Of a stretch of DNA of 64,000 nt, positions 32,394-45,298 are shown piece by piece; the stretch's first letter is position 1; each line of letters opens with the position of its first letter. The position numbers and the translations under genes are program-made. The DNA comes from Unio delphinus (Eukaryota > Mollusca > Bivalvia > Unionida > Unionidae). The notes under the pieces were generated by a model that had not been told where the DNA came from, made no database searches, and saw nothing but the letters and a program-made list of their open reading frames with translations. Location: positions 12,726,001 to 12,790,000 of the forward strand of contig JAQISU010000022.1 of NCBI GenBank assembly GCA_029339505.1, written 5' to 3'.

Positions 32394-34135
32394 TGCCAAA
32401 ACCCAAAATCTCACCAGTAAATCAACAAATATCCCAATGAGAAACTGTGGCGGAAACTACTTTTTACAAAATATTGAGGTAATTTAATTAAATTGTATAC
32501 TTAATAGATAGGAAGTCAAATACATGTTACGAAAATGTTTCAAATTCGACATTGCGAAGGCTTGAAACAATGTAGTTCTTTCTTACCCGTGCAGAAACCA
32601 CAGAAATGCGGACAGTATGTAAATGCAGCTTGTGTCTTCTGAGTGCATATGTGAAGTGACCAATCTAGCTCCGTACAGTTCACAGAGGACGAATCCACGC
32701 ACGCTTTAGGGGTGATCATCGAACTCGTGGGCACACCGGTCGACAGAGATAAAGGCAGATTGGTCGAAAGAGATAAAGGCACACCGGTCGAAACAGATAA
32801 AGGCATATTGGTCGAAAGAGATAAAGGCACACCGGTCGAAACAGATAAAGGCAGATTGGTCGAAAGAGATACAGGCACCCCGGTCGAAAGAAGTGGAGGC
32901 ACAGTGATATTATCTACAAGGAATGGAAAGGCATGTTAACTATAAAGGAGTCTTTTTTTAAGTTAGTATATTCTTTAAAATCACACATATAACACAACAG
33001 TGCAAATATATGCAAATTATTTTCTTTCCAGTTTATTTCTTGTCTTCAAAGTAAGACATTTTTTGTGTTAAACAAATTCCAGCTAATAGTAAATTATTAT
33101 TATTTTATTCTTTTTTAAAGTTATTTTACATAATTTGATAATTAATACTAAAGTTATTCTACTTTAAACGTGATACAATAACTCCGATAACGATGTGAAT
33201 ACAAACAAAAACTTCGTATCCATAATAAAAATGAGTGTGTGTCTTTATAATTGTTGTGTAATGATGAATTGATATTAATATGGCCGCTATCGCTTAACCA
33301 GCTTGAAGCAGCTGTCCCGTTTTTGTGCCGTTTTTCATGATATATGTGCTTGTTGTCTGTCTTCGTCTAAGTTATGTTTCACCATGAATTGACTGTTTAG
33401 TTCGTATGTGTTTGTTCATCTCCTTGTTTTGGACACGAGAACAATTCTAATTTTTCTCAGCTGTCTTGCTTCACTGCTACAACGTTCGTTCTTTGTTTTT
33501 GAATTCACCGCCATCGCGTGATCGCCAGGTAATCCGTTTATGCTATGATGGCCCCTCATTAATTGTTTTAAATGACCACTTTTTGGCTCTCCACACTACG
33601 TTGTGCTCAAGACAAAAACGAACTGGGACTACATTCATTATTACTTAATTGTAAACGAGAGCGGAAAAAACAACGTTGTTTCAAAGCTGGCTTGTGTAGA
33701 ACAAGAAGAAAAATTCCAACTATCTCCCTTTCACCCTTTCCGTTTCAACACGTTAAACCTTTCGGCTGTTAGATAACATGGTTCAAATCCCTACTAAATA
33801 TTCAATCTTTGTGTCAACTATCCCAGAGATATTACTACATATTGAATTATTCAATGCCCAATCATTAGGACCACCAGAAAAGCGCACTAAAATAGTTAAT
33901 TTTATCAACGATCAAAATATCGACGTCTTTTTCCTGACATAAACATGGTTAAAAATATCATGAGATCCCAAGTGCGCGGATCTAACACCCACCGGTTACT
34001 ACATCAAGTCGTTCCCCGCCACTCTCGCGGAGGTGTAATTGATGTAATCACAAAGAAGACCATGTAGAATGTCTTAACCACACCACAACGTTCAATTTCT
34101 GCCATACATCATTTGAACTAGTCCAAACAACACTC
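32394..34135. repeat. Tandem segmental duplication, second unit
   Basis: This is the second unit of the duplication that starts at 30742. Its right end passes without a break into the remainder of the LINE, so this unit sits at the original LINE locus and the first unit is the added or truncated one. Confidence 0.85.
32587..32913 (-). CDS. ShKT-domain exon, copy 2, expanded linker
   Basis: Minus-strand exon of 327 bp with the acceptor CCTTGTAG and the donor ACGG|GTAAGA, phase 1 at both ends. It matches copy 1 but has 96 more bases: four extra 24-bp repeats, each giving 8 residues of the type STGVPLSL/STNLPLSV. The ShKT domain (ACVDSSSVNC ... CPHFCGFC) differs from copy 1 by one residue (Phe for Leu). 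The linker would be a flexible, likely O-glycosylated stalk between domains. Confidence 0.8.
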
Positions 34136-36760
34136 AGACTGGCCCAAAGGCCAGTCCATTGTTTGTACCTCTTCCGCCATCATCCAAGTAAGTAAACAAG
34201 CTGTCCAAATCTCTCTTTTTGGAGCAGTTTCCGAATCTCCTGGAGTATGGAAATTCGATAGGTGGCAACCTGATTGTTCTTGCTGATTTCACCTTTCACT
34301 TTGACTGTCCTGGTAACCCATACACATCAAAATGCCTAGATTCCATTCATGTTTTCAACCGTAACAGTCAGTTAACCAGCCTGCCCATAAGCATAGTCAC
34401 CTTTTAGACTGGATTCTTAATAGACCTGATGATACATTCTAACGTCCACCCTTATATCTCACGAACTTGCATCAAATAACTTCTGCATTATATGCCATCA
34501 GGACCTATGAGTCCCTAACCCTCCACCTTTATTTGCTGCTTAGAGAAACCTACGTATGATAAATAGAACCAAATTAATGTATGACATCCAAGCCAAACCC
34601 AACAACTTGATTACCTTCTACAGCAGAATAACTCGATAACTGCCTGCATTTATTTGCTTGAAAAACTTGCCCCAGCCACCAAGTGTAGTGTGTCAATTCA
34701 AAAGTGTTATCCGTGGTAGAGCAATGTTATGGACCAGCTTCGCACTACAGAGGCCGCCGTAAAGCTGAGAGGCTTTGGCTTTCCACCAGACTCACTAGTC
34801 ATAAGCAAATATATGAAGCCACTAAGAACGTCACAAACACAGTCCATGCAGCGATATAAGATCACGGGAAATTCCAGCTGCAAAGAGCTCTTCGAGATTA
34901 CTAACCAGCTAATGTCAAGGAAACAATTTACACTACTTCCAACTACCTTTCCACAGTCGACCTTGTGGGCCTGTTTGCAAATTTTTTCCGTGACAAGGTA
35001 GCAACTATTTGAGATAAGCTTGTCGACACAATTTCAATGGACTCTTCGTCACAATGCTGTTGCAATACAGAATTTCAGCTACAACCGTTAGCAGCATTTG
35101 AATAGGTCTCTATGGATTTAGTACGTACAATCGTGATGAAGAATGCACCAAAGTCATGTGAACGTGATCCAATTCCAGCATCATTACTGCTTGAGTGCTT
35201 AGCTCCAATTATGCCTTCACCATCAGATGTTATTAATACCTGTCTCTCTCATCCAGGGAATTCCTATCACTTTTCAAAACTGCCAATGTAAAGCCTCTGC
35301 TGAAGAAACCAAAACTCGACCATAACGATTTAAAGAACTACCGCCCAGTTTCTAATCTCCCGTTCATATAAAAAAAATTTTAGAAAAAGTTGCTCTAACC
35401 CAGCTTGTATTTCATCTGAATTCAAACAGTCTTTTTAGCTCTGCCTACTGCAGTTGCCACAGTACTGAACCTACTCTTCTGAAAGTAGTTATATATGAAA
35501 TATTACTTCCCCGTCTCCAGCATGTATTAGGCTTTCACAAATACAGCCTTACTGTGGTTCAAGTCCTAATTAGACAACAGGACACAAACTGTATCTGCAA
35601 ATGGAATACACTCAGTCCCAGTTGATATATGGTGTTGTGTTCCACAGGGGTCTGTTCCTGGACCTGTGTTCTTCATTCAGTACACTCGGCCTCTCTCATG
35701 TGTCATAGATCATCCTCCAGGATATCACCAATTGTACGCTGGTAATACCCAAATATACATATCTATCCACCTAACTGAAGTTGATGCTACGATCCAATGA
35801 GTAGAGAGGTGCATTTCTGATGTCTAATCATGGATGACATGTGACAATCTGCAGATGAATGATGATACAACTGAGGCCATTCTGATCAAAGCATAAAGAC
35901 TTTCTCATTCACATCTTTTACCTCAAACAATAAATATCAGCAACACCAACATTAAATTCACATCCACTATGAAACCTAGGTGTTACTCTAGACAGCACTC
36001 TCACATTGCACCATCATGTAATGAACATATGCAAGGCTGTATATCTTGAGCTGAGACGCATCAGCTCCATTCGCAAATATCTTTCAGTTGATGCCAATAA
36101 AATACGTTGTGTTCATTAGTACTTTCAAGTCTGGACTGTTTTAACTCAATTATGTCTGGTTCGTCTCAATATCTACTCCAGAAACTTCAAAAAGTTAAAA
36201 CACAACTGATCTGATCATCCTTAGAATACCACGATCAGATCACACCTTCCCACTGCTCTGAACACTACAATGGTTATCCATTCGATCCAGAATCAAACAC
36301 AAACACAAAATATGTTCTCTGTGCTACGTTTCTCTGCCGGACTCCAGTCTAACATACCTATCCGACTTCACCCATGTGTTCACACCAGCAAGATAATTAC
36401 ACTCCTCTTCTGACAATCGTATATTCATTATTTCCACCATAAAAACAGAGTCGTACGGACAACGTTTATTTGCATACCAGGAACCAGCAATGTGGAATGA
36501 ATTGCACATCGAAATTAGACACAAAAACACAGTGATCCATTTCAAGAGTCCTCTTAAAACTCAACTTTTTCGACTGCAAGAAGAAACTCCAAGAGCTAAT
36601 GCCTTAAATATTTTCAGCATGTTTATATGTTTTCTAATTTCATGGTGGTATTTTTTAAATTTTTCTGTAGTCATATTGTATCTGTTGTAAAGCGCTTAAA
36701 GCTTCTAAAGATTAGGCGCGAAACAAAAGTCCTCATTATTATTAGTAGTAGTAGTAATAG
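33270..36760 (+). mobile_element. CR1-like LINE, near full length, decayed
   Basis: In order on the plus strand are the 5' basic frames (33466-33772), the endonuclease start (33840-34060), and reverse transcriptase pieces near 35290-35380 (LKNYRPVSNLPF) and 35640-35750 (GSVPGPVFF, then an A-G-N in place of the ADD motif). The C-terminal region has pieces in both frames up to about 36600. The 3' end is GTAAAGCGCTTAAAGCTTCT followed by an ATT/AGT-type simple repeat. Many stops and frameshifts are present. A second copy of its 3' third lies inverted at 40163-41130. Confidence 0.75.
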
Positions 36761-36854
36761 TAGTAATAGTAGTAGTGGTGGTAGTAGTAGTAATATTAGT
36801 ATTACTATTTTAAATCAGAAAGGGGAGAGAAAAGATAGGCGCTTAATTACTTAC

Positions 36855-36960
36855 CTTCTTTACACAAGTACCTGTTGCAGTTTTTAGTGTGGCAGCATTC
36901 ATTACATAGTTGTGACGTATCACGGCGAGATCTGCCATATTCCGTCAATAACTCACATCT
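36855..36960 (-). CDS. LU-domain exon C, second LU domain
   Basis: Minus-strand exon of 106 bp (35 codons plus one base). It encodes the last third of a Ly6/uPAR (three-finger) domain: RCELL ... LCNECCHTKNCNRYLCKE, with the hallmark CC...CN. Its donor is GAAG|GTAAGT, phase 1, which joins in frame to the ShKT exons. Its acceptor ...TTATTATAG is made by a TTA-type microsatellite that runs right up to the splice site. Confidence 0.75.
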
Positions 36961-36961
36961 C

Positions 36962-37030
<69 letters not shown>
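36961..37030. repeat. (TAA)n microsatellite abutting a splice site
   Basis: About 22 TAA units on the plus strand (TTA on the gene strand) start one or two bases beyond the AG of the LU exon C acceptor. They replace the usual pyrimidine tract. Confidence 0.95.
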
Positions 37031-38272
37031 CGTCGTTGTTGTTGCTATCATAGTTGTGGTCATCGCATAGTAATAGACGTATCGACAAGATCCATTTTTC
37101 GGCCACAAGCTGGAATGCAATCGTTAATTGTTTTGTATTTTTGGGGGGCCGGGATTTATAATGACCAATGACAAGTTTCATCCAGGGCTATGGGTGAATC
37201 ATTGTGCAAATACATCTGTCCAGAAAATCTCGTGGTCGAAAATGTACGAAGGAAAATATTTTGAGCACGAAAGTAAAATGTACACTCAAACTTCCGTATT
37301 AGATTTTGCGCCTTCAGTATTGAATAGGCCTGGTGCGGACCCAACTTTTTCAAGCATTAAGAGTCGTTTCGGAGAATTTTATTAAACACACCTTTAACAG
37401 GCGATTGTTCAGATTTTATCGTCCATCACAAACCAACATTCCTTGAAAATCATTATATATGACCCCTAATGCACCCAACACAATCATTTCTAAAGTACGT
37501 TGACATTTTTGGGAGCTACAGTGTAGACCAGATTGAACGTCGTGTGCTGTGATGACACAATGAAAACAGTGATGTATTGGAATGGAGGGGGGCGCAAAGT
37601 ACTTTAGTGCGCAGGTAAATTTTAGACCCGACGCCTGCTTTTCCATGACCCATTTTAAATCCCTATCCCTATCGTAAATGTTTTGTGGTGACAACTGAGG
37701 TGCAGATCGGTCAATTATCAGAAAATGAACAGACGTTTAAAAAAACTACTTGTGTATTAGATTCGGAAACAACAATTTATATTTTAGTTATGATCATGTC
37801 AACGCAATCGTCTGTGCTTTCTAGAATCGATTAATTATAAACAAGGTGATCAAGATCTCATTTTTTGGCATCGCAAACAGTCTACCGTTTCTAACTTAAA
37901 TATTCTTAGGGACTTAAACCATGTATTATCCACCAATTCCTATATGTTGTAGAAGGGAGGGGAGGGGGCAATGGGAAGAGTCATGACTACCATTATGAAT
38001 GGCATTGAAAGACGTAAACTGATTCTATGTTAAAGCATTTTGTCCATCCCAAAGTAATTATTATTGTTGTCTTTGTCTTCGTACTCATTCATCAGTATAC
38101 TAACGACATGCTGGTTATAACAGCGAATGGAAATGTTAAAGAAAAACATACATATATTTCGACTGTCACAGTAACTGACAAAATGTCGGTATATTAGAGA
38201 CAGAAGGATGAGAATACGCTTGCGAGAATGTGCACCCGCACACGTGTATTGTAACAAGTACACATTTCATAC
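37031..38272 (-). other. Intron between LU exons B and C
   Basis: No further exon was convincingly found. The minus-strand ORF at 37416-37694 contains several Cys codons but lacks LU or ShK spacing. Confidence 0.4.
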
Positions 38273-38344
38273 CTTTCTCGTTTCGCATCCAAGTCGGTAT
38301 TTTTTCTCATATCTTTCGTTCACATATTCTTGTATAAAACAATG
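38273..38344 (-). CDS. LU-domain exon B, second LU domain
   Basis: Minus-strand exon of 72 bp, phase 0 at both ends, with the acceptor TTTCGTTTCAG and the donor AAAG|GTATGA. It encodes HCFIQEYVNERY ... YRLGCETRK, the middle strands of a three-finger domain. Its length is exactly that of exon B of the other LU domain (62135-62206). Confidence 0.75.
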
Positions 38345-39461
38345 CTGAAACGAAACCAAAAGTAATCAAGAAAAATATAATTCGCTGATTTCGTGTTACT
38401 GATACATGTTAGGATAAGGATCCGATTTAGTTTTCCAATATTACTCTGAGTTTTGGACGTTACCAATGCAACGACTTTTCTATTTCCCGAAAATCTATAC
38501 ATTTTTTAAACCAATCACGTTATATTTGGTACTTGTAGTAACCAATCAGAAGCTGACATTTGTTTATCTGAAGAGTTGTTTACTCAATGACTGTCCTTAC
38601 AGATTCATCAATTTCATTGATAAACATAAACCTGAATTGGTTTTACTTCATGTAAAATTCAGTATCATTAATTCATAAAATGTGTCAAGCTTTGCTTCAA
38701 ACAATTCAGAAACAAATGATTTTTAATAAAATTGACGCAGAAATAGGAATGAAGTTTGAATATAGCGAATATTTTCACCTCAGGAAAACTGGTACTGTCC
38801 CGTATATTAAAATTCTGAAATTTAGTGTTGATGTCCCGCTGTGATGTTTTGTTTTTAGTATTAGTTTTTATATAATTGTCTGGGAGCTGAAAATAATTAG
38901 TATTATTGTGTATACAATGGGAGAATAGCTAATCATGACGTTGTAATGAAATCACATAATTATTTTGTTTACTTGGTCGTAGACATATGTCCATTAATGA
39001 AGCTAACTATTTATTGACAGTTACAGAATATGTATGATTTATGTAGCTTTAAATAAGTACGAAGGCTATTATATTATTATTAAAGATAAAGCCATGATAA
39101 AATTCAAACCATCCACCCACCTCCACCTTTATCATGCGTTGTCCGCGTGTCGTCTACTTTATCTTGTCAAATATCAAACTATATGTGACTGCACTCTCTC
39201 CGATTAATCTAAGTCCATGATGCACATGAAAATACTAATGCGGACCCCAATCTCTACCCCAACCGAGGGGTTGCATCCAGAATTCGAAGCTTTGAAGTTC
39301 TCTACGTCTCATAACTTAACATCATACTAAATAAGGTCACCCTTCTTTCAACTGTGAAGACGGAAGTAAGACTGCGGATGTGTGGAAACATTAAAAAAGA
39401 ACTTATAGATCGGCGGATGAACGAACGGTCAGCCACAGAAAATTGACAAATACGACCTATT

Positions 39462-39504
<43 letters not shown>

Positions 39505-39695
39505 CACGTCTTCATAACGAGACAACCAAATCATTTAACATAAATTAAAATTAGTTTGGAATCAAAAGCCAAATACTCACTAGTTTAGGTATGCGTGGAA
39601 TGATTGCTATATATTTTTTTATTTTGTGTATAAAATTATTTACTAACTACCTATACGTTTCGTTAAAAGAAGATAAAAATGCTATGTAAGCAGAC

Positions 39696-39741
<46 letters not shown>

Positions 39742-40044
39742 AAAACTTTGAGATTCTTTTCTAAGATTCCCATATCATTCTTCATAAAAGGATGAAATTG
39801 TATTCCATTTTATAACATTTTATTAAAACAAATTGGGAATTTTTTAGACACCCATTTCCTTTTCATACTCTTTGATACCACTTTCCTGGAAAATTTAATC
39901 GGGTTTATCAGATTTATAGCATTGCCACATTGTGTGTTTGCTTTTGTATTCGTTTGTTTAGTGGTAGATGGTTGGAAGACTGAGTTTTTTGGTGAATTGG
40001 CAGGTAGATGTATGTGTCAATGTGATTTCAGTTTTAAAAACTAC
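38345..40044 (-). other. Intron with AC and GT microsatellites
   Basis: Simple repeats occur at about 39464-39500 (AC)n and 39699-39740 (GT)n. No exon or other element is supported. Confidence 0.5.
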
Positions 40045-40136
40045 CTGATCGGTTGAGCACGTGGTCTTATTTTCGCATTTGAGCGGGTCATCAATGCCAT
40101 TGCACAAATAGCAGGTTTTGTTCTCAGAGGCAGCAT
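40045..40136 (-). CDS. LU-domain exon A, second LU domain
   Basis: Minus-strand exon of 92 bp, acceptor TTATCTCACAG in phase 1 and donor ATCAG|GTAGTT in phase 0. It encodes AASENKTCYLCNGIDDPLKC and then CSTDQ: the CxxC start and third and fourth cysteines of a three-finger domain. With exons B and C it gives a complete LU domain of about 89 residues. LU proteins are secreted or GPI-anchored binding modules. No transmembrane or GPI signal is seen here. Confidence 0.75.
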
Positions 40137-40162
40137 CTGTGAGATAATGCTTTCATAATGAA

Positions 40163-40166
40163 GGTA

Positions 40167-40209
<43 letters not shown>

Positions 40210-41130
40210 TTAATAATAATAATAATAATGAGGACTTTGTATAATCTTTAGAAGCTTTAAGCGCGTTACGACATATATGATGATTTGACTAAAAGAAACA
40301 AAATACAGAAACAAACACCATGAAATTTAGATAGATTCTGAAATGCTGAAAATATTTACGGTAGAAAACATTATTAGGTCTGTACGTTTGTTCTTGCAGT
40401 CGAAAACGGTGAATTTTAAGAGACTCTTGAAACAGATCACTTTCTCTCTTTGTGTCTAATTACAATGGGCAATTCGTTCCACGTTGCTGAGCTCTGGTAC
40501 GCAAAGGAACGTTGTCCATATGACTTAGTTTTCATAGGAATAATGAAAATACGAGTGTCAGAAGAAGAGCGTAAGTATCTTGTTGTTGTGTACATATGGG
40601 TGACACTACATAGGTATGTTGGACTGGAGTCCGTCAGTGAAAAGTAGCACATAGAACATATTTTGTGAATGATTCTGAATCGAATGGATAGCAAGTGTAT
40701 AGTACAGTGTAGAGGAGAGGTGTGCTTTGATCGTGGTACTCTAAGGATGATCCGAGCAGCTGTGTTTTGAACTTTTTGAGTTTCTGGAGTAGATATTGAG
40801 AGGAACCAGACAGAACTGAGTTCCAATAGTCCAGTCTTTTAAAGTACTAATGAACACACGAGTGTTTTAGTGGCATCAACTGAAAGATATTTGGGAATGG
40901 AGCTGATGCATCTCAGCTCAAGATATGCAGCCTTGACTATGTTCATGACGTGTTGGTGCAATGTGAGAGTGTTGTCCACAGTAACACCTAGGTTTCGTCA
41001 ACTACAGCTGGGTGGCTAGACTTGTATATTTGGGTGTCATCAGCAGAACACAGAACACCACAACATAGATCAACTGGTCTGGAATGAATTCCACTTGCAG
41101 ATACAATTGTTTCCTGTTGACTAAGTAGGA
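40163..41130 (-). mobile_element. CR1-like LINE, 3' fragment, inverted copy
   Basis: The same LINE as at 33270-36760, truncated at its 5' end. The minus strand at 40437-40826 reads a C-terminal ORF2 segment (QKVQNTAARIILRVPRS ... YQSSATWNELPIVIRH), and the 3' end meets an (AAT)n repeat at 40167-40230. It sits just upstream of LU exon A of the second domain. Confidence 0.75.
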
Positions 41131-41242
41131 CATAAAAAAACAGTAATAAGAATATTAATTCTGATTGACTGAACGATCACGCACTCGACAGTAACACAAT
41201 GTATTGAACTCTTTCTCAACTACTCAAACATCGTAGCTCGCT

Positions 41243-41246
<4 letters not shown>

Positions 41247-41282
<36 letters not shown>
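41247..41282. repeat. (GT)n microsatellite
   Basis: About 18 GT units. Flanking sequence from 41130 to 41640 shows no other feature. Confidence 0.9.
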
Positions 41283-41286
<4 letters not shown>

Positions 41287-41639
41287 ATGCAATTCATATG
41301 TCGAATAACAGTCCTTTCAAATGCACTGGTTCAGCAGCAAGGGATCGCGTGTGTCAGGGATTGGTTAATATAAATGCAAATATCTACCTGACTATTTCTT
41401 CAGGAATTATACCTTTAAATGTTTCGACTAGTATATTGCAACTTGCTGCTGACGCTGACAAATAGTTTATACTGACCTAGAAATCGATGAATCTTAACGC
41501 AAATTATATCCCGGATATTTCATTGTTTTAAGTATAGGCTGTTGGGTGACTAATAAGCAACTTGTGATAATTATTTAAAGAAAATGTGTCGGCTGCAAAA
41601 CGATGATATTATTTGTACATGACTATCTTTATCTAGTCT

Positions 41640-42240
41640 TCTGATGGCATTTATTTCCTGGTTTTGGAACACCAGTTATGGTTATGAGCAGTTGCAATAA
41701 GTGTAATATCCCTGAAAATGTGGCAACGAGAGAAGTGTTCTGCGACTGGGCTTCTGTACAGCTTCTTTGTCATCCAATCAAATCTATGAAGGTTGGTCAT
41801 TTTGTGTAGCTTTTCAATTTCTCCAACATACTGAAGGCTACAGATCTTACATGTGATGAGATAAATTACATTCTCTGTTTTGCACGTTTTGTTGGACCAT
41901 GTGTGTTCAGTTTTTCTTGGGTCATGGTGCTAGATAATGTTCTGGTCTTTATCATATGTTGACACCTTTTCTCGCCACAGGGGTCAGTTTGACTAGGGTG
42001 GTCTTGGTTAGTGACTGGCGTTAGCTTCGTCCTGACTAGGATGCCGTTGAGATTTTTTGGTCTCCGATAGGCTGCTACAGGCTTGTTAGGGAGGATTAAC
42101 TTTAGTGACTCACACGATTCCACAATGGACCGGTGTTTCCCAATGATTTTATCTACTTTGGGGTTGTATGGATGGTAGGTCAGGATAAATGGTGTCCTAT
42201 CAGCCCTTTTCTTTTCTCCATAATTCGTGGGTCATTTATC
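41640..42240 (-). mobile_element. Penelope-like retroelement 3' fragment with GIY-YIG region
   Basis: The minus strand reads PFILTYHPYNPK, then KPVAAYRRPKNLNGILVRTK, a Cys-containing linker, and NVIYLITCKICSLQYVGE, the GIY-YIG-type core, followed by a piece with PVAEHFSRCH. The order matches the end of the reverse transcriptase and the endonuclease of Penelope-like elements. Two frames and several stops show decay. Confidence 0.65.
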
Positions 42241-42544
42241 ATTTCATTTTCTTTTTTCCGACTTCTTCAGATGTTCATACAACCATCATATTAATTTGTA
42301 AAGCCAAAACAATACCAAACCACTTGCCTTTAAGATTATAAAATATTTTCATGCTCAAACTCATTCTCAGATCAAGATGTTGCAATCTAATTGGCTAACA
42401 CAACATCACTGACCATTCAAATCTCAGATTATTTTAGCAAAGGCTGAGTTCACGTGTACGTACTACTTTAATTATAGAACTTATTTCTTCTATTCGAAGT
42501 CATTGAAAAGAGGGATTCCTGTGGGAAATAGGAGATAAAATATC

Positions 42545-44860
42545 TTCTGACCAAATTGTATGTATATTTTTTGTATCCTCATCAAATTGTATGTATTGTA
42601 TACTTACCAATTTGAATCTATTTATGTGTATCCCAAACAATTTGTATGTATTGTTTTTATCCTCACCAAATTGCATGTATTGATTGTATCCATACCTAAT
42701 TGTATGCGTTGATTGTATCCTTACCAAATTGTATGTATTCACTGTATCCTCACCAAATTGCATGCATTGATTGTATCCTTACCAAATTGTATGTATTGAT
42801 TTGTATTGTCACCAAATTGAATGTATTGATGGTATCCTTACCAAATTGTATCATGGATTTTATCCTTATCAAATTGTATCTATTTGTTGTATCATCACCA
42901 AAATTTATACATTGATTGTATCCTTACCAGATGTTATGTATTGATTGTATCCTTACCAAATTGTATGCATTAATTGTATCCTTACCAATTTGTATGTATT
43001 GATTTTATCCTTACCAAATTATATGCATTGATTGTATTCTTATCAAATTGTATGCATTGATTGTAACCTCACCAAATTGTATGCATTGATTGTATCCTTA
43101 CCAAATTGTATGTATTGGATGTATCATCACTAAATTATATGAATTCATTTGAATTTTCTCGATACATTGTTTGTATTGTTTGTATCCTTACCAAATTGTA
43201 TATTTTGATTGTATCCTTACCAAATTGTATGCATTGACTGTATCCTTACCAAATTAATTATATTGGTTTGTATCCTTGTCAAATTGTATGCATTGACTGT
43301 ATCCTCACCAAATTCTATATATTTACTGTATCCTCACCAAATTATATGCATTGATTTGTATTCTCATCAAATTGTATCAATTAAATGTATCCTACAAAAT
43401 TCTATATATTGACCTTATCCTTACCAAATTATATGTATTGCTTGTATCCTTCCCAACTTGTAGGCATCGACTATATTATCACCAAATTGTATGTACTGAA
43501 TGTTTCCTCACCAACTCATATGTACTGATTTGTATTCTCACTAAATTTTATTTATTCACTGTATCCTCACCAAATTGTATGCATTGTTTGTATCCTGACC
43601 AATTGTATACATTGCTTGTATCCTTACCAAATTGTATGTATTGATTTGTATTCTCACCAAAATGTATTTATTGATAGTATCCTTACCAAATTGTGTGCAT
43701 TAATAATATCCATACCAAATTCAATGTATTCGTTGTATCATCACCAAATTGAATGCATTGATTGTATCCTTGCCAAATTGTATGTATTGATTGTGTCCTT
43801 ACCAAATTGTATGCATTCATTGTATCCTTACCAAATTGTATGCATTCATTGTATCCTTACCAAATTGTACGCACTCCTTGTATCCTGAGGAAAGTATATA
43901 TATTGGTTGTATCCTTACGAAATTGCATGTATTGGTTATATCATCACTAAATTGTATGCATTGATGGTATCCTTACCAAATTGTATGTACTGATTCTATC
44001 TTAACCAAATTGTATGCATTGATTGTATTCTTACCAAATTGTATGCATTGATTGTATCCTTACCAAATTGTTTGCATTGATTGTATCCATACCAAATTGT
44101 TTCTAATGATTCGTATTCTCACCTAAGTGTATTCAGTGATAATATCCTTGCCAGATTGCATGTATCCTTACCAAATTGTATGTATTGATTTGTATTCTCA
44201 CCAAATTGTACGCATTGATTGTATCCATACCAAATTGTTTCTAATGATTCGTATTCTCACCTAATTTTGTATTCAGGGATAATATCCTTGCCAGATTGCA
44301 TGTATCCTTACCAAATTGTATGTATTAATTTGTATTGTCCCCAAATTGTATGTATTGATTGTATCCTTACCAAATTGTATGCATTGATTGTATCCTTATC
44401 AAATTGTATGTACTGATTTGTATTGTCACCAAATTGTATGTATTGATTGTATCCTTATCAAATTGTATGCATTGGTTGTATCCTTGCCAAATTGTATGTA
44501 TTGGTTGTAACATCACTAAATTATATGAATTCATTTGAATTCTCGCCAAATTGTTTGTATTATTTTTATCCTTACCATATTGTATATTTTGATTGTATCC
44601 TTACCAAATTGTATGCATTGATTGTATCCTCACCAAATTGTATGCATTGATTGTATCCCTACCAAGTTGTATGCATCAATTGTATCCTCACCAAATTGCA
44701 TGTATTGATTGTATTCTCACCAAATTATCTGTACTGATTTGTATCCTTTCCAAATTGTATGCATGATTGTATCCTCACCCAATTGTATGTATTGATTGTA
44801 TCCTTGCCAAATTGTATGTATTGTCTTGTACCCTCATTAAACCGTATATACTGATTTTTT
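42545..44860. repeat. Satellite-like array, about 29-bp unit, 2.3 kb
   Basis: The unit TTGTATCCTTACCAAATTGT plus ATGCATTGA is repeated some 75-80 times with frequent substitutions and 1-bp length changes. Higher-order repeats are visible: a block near 44080-44170 recurs at 44210-44310. Open frames in it arise because the unit has few stop codons, so they are not genes. Confidence 0.9.
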
Positions 44861-45298
44861 TGCGCATCTCCATCCCCAGAATTCGGGGACTCTGTGTGTC
44901 TATCACTAAATATTTTTAAATTCTCACTTATACTAAAATATGAATATTTTGACGGAAACCTGAAAGAACTGTCTGGATACATTAGCTGTGAAGCATTCCA
45001 CTGTATGTTCTATAATATTTGAATTTATTCCAGACTGTAGTCTTTATATAAACCTACTCGATGTCGAAAAAAATGTCAAAATAGGAGTATTACGGTGAGA
45101 AAACAACATCAATGTGAATGTTATTTGGATGCTATTTCATACATTCTTTTGAAATACATATGTATTTTGTACTGTTACAAGTCATGGTTCCAGTAAAAGA
45201 GGACATTGTTTTAGTTCGTTTAGAATTCTTCTTCAGACTGGTGAAGTGATTGGAAATGAACGTACATGTGTCATATCCTGTATAAAGTCGTGATTTTA

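Noticed and set aside
37416..37694. Cys-containing minus-strand ORF as a further LU or ShK exon
   Set aside because: It has an acceptor-like site, but the cysteine spacing fits neither domain. A proper exon B with matching length and phases was found at 38273-38344.
42500..44982. Many overlapping ORFs on both strands with repeated motifs like YPYQIVCID
   Set aside because: They arise from the 29-bp repeat array, which is poor in stop codons. Frame changes between units show no coding constraint.
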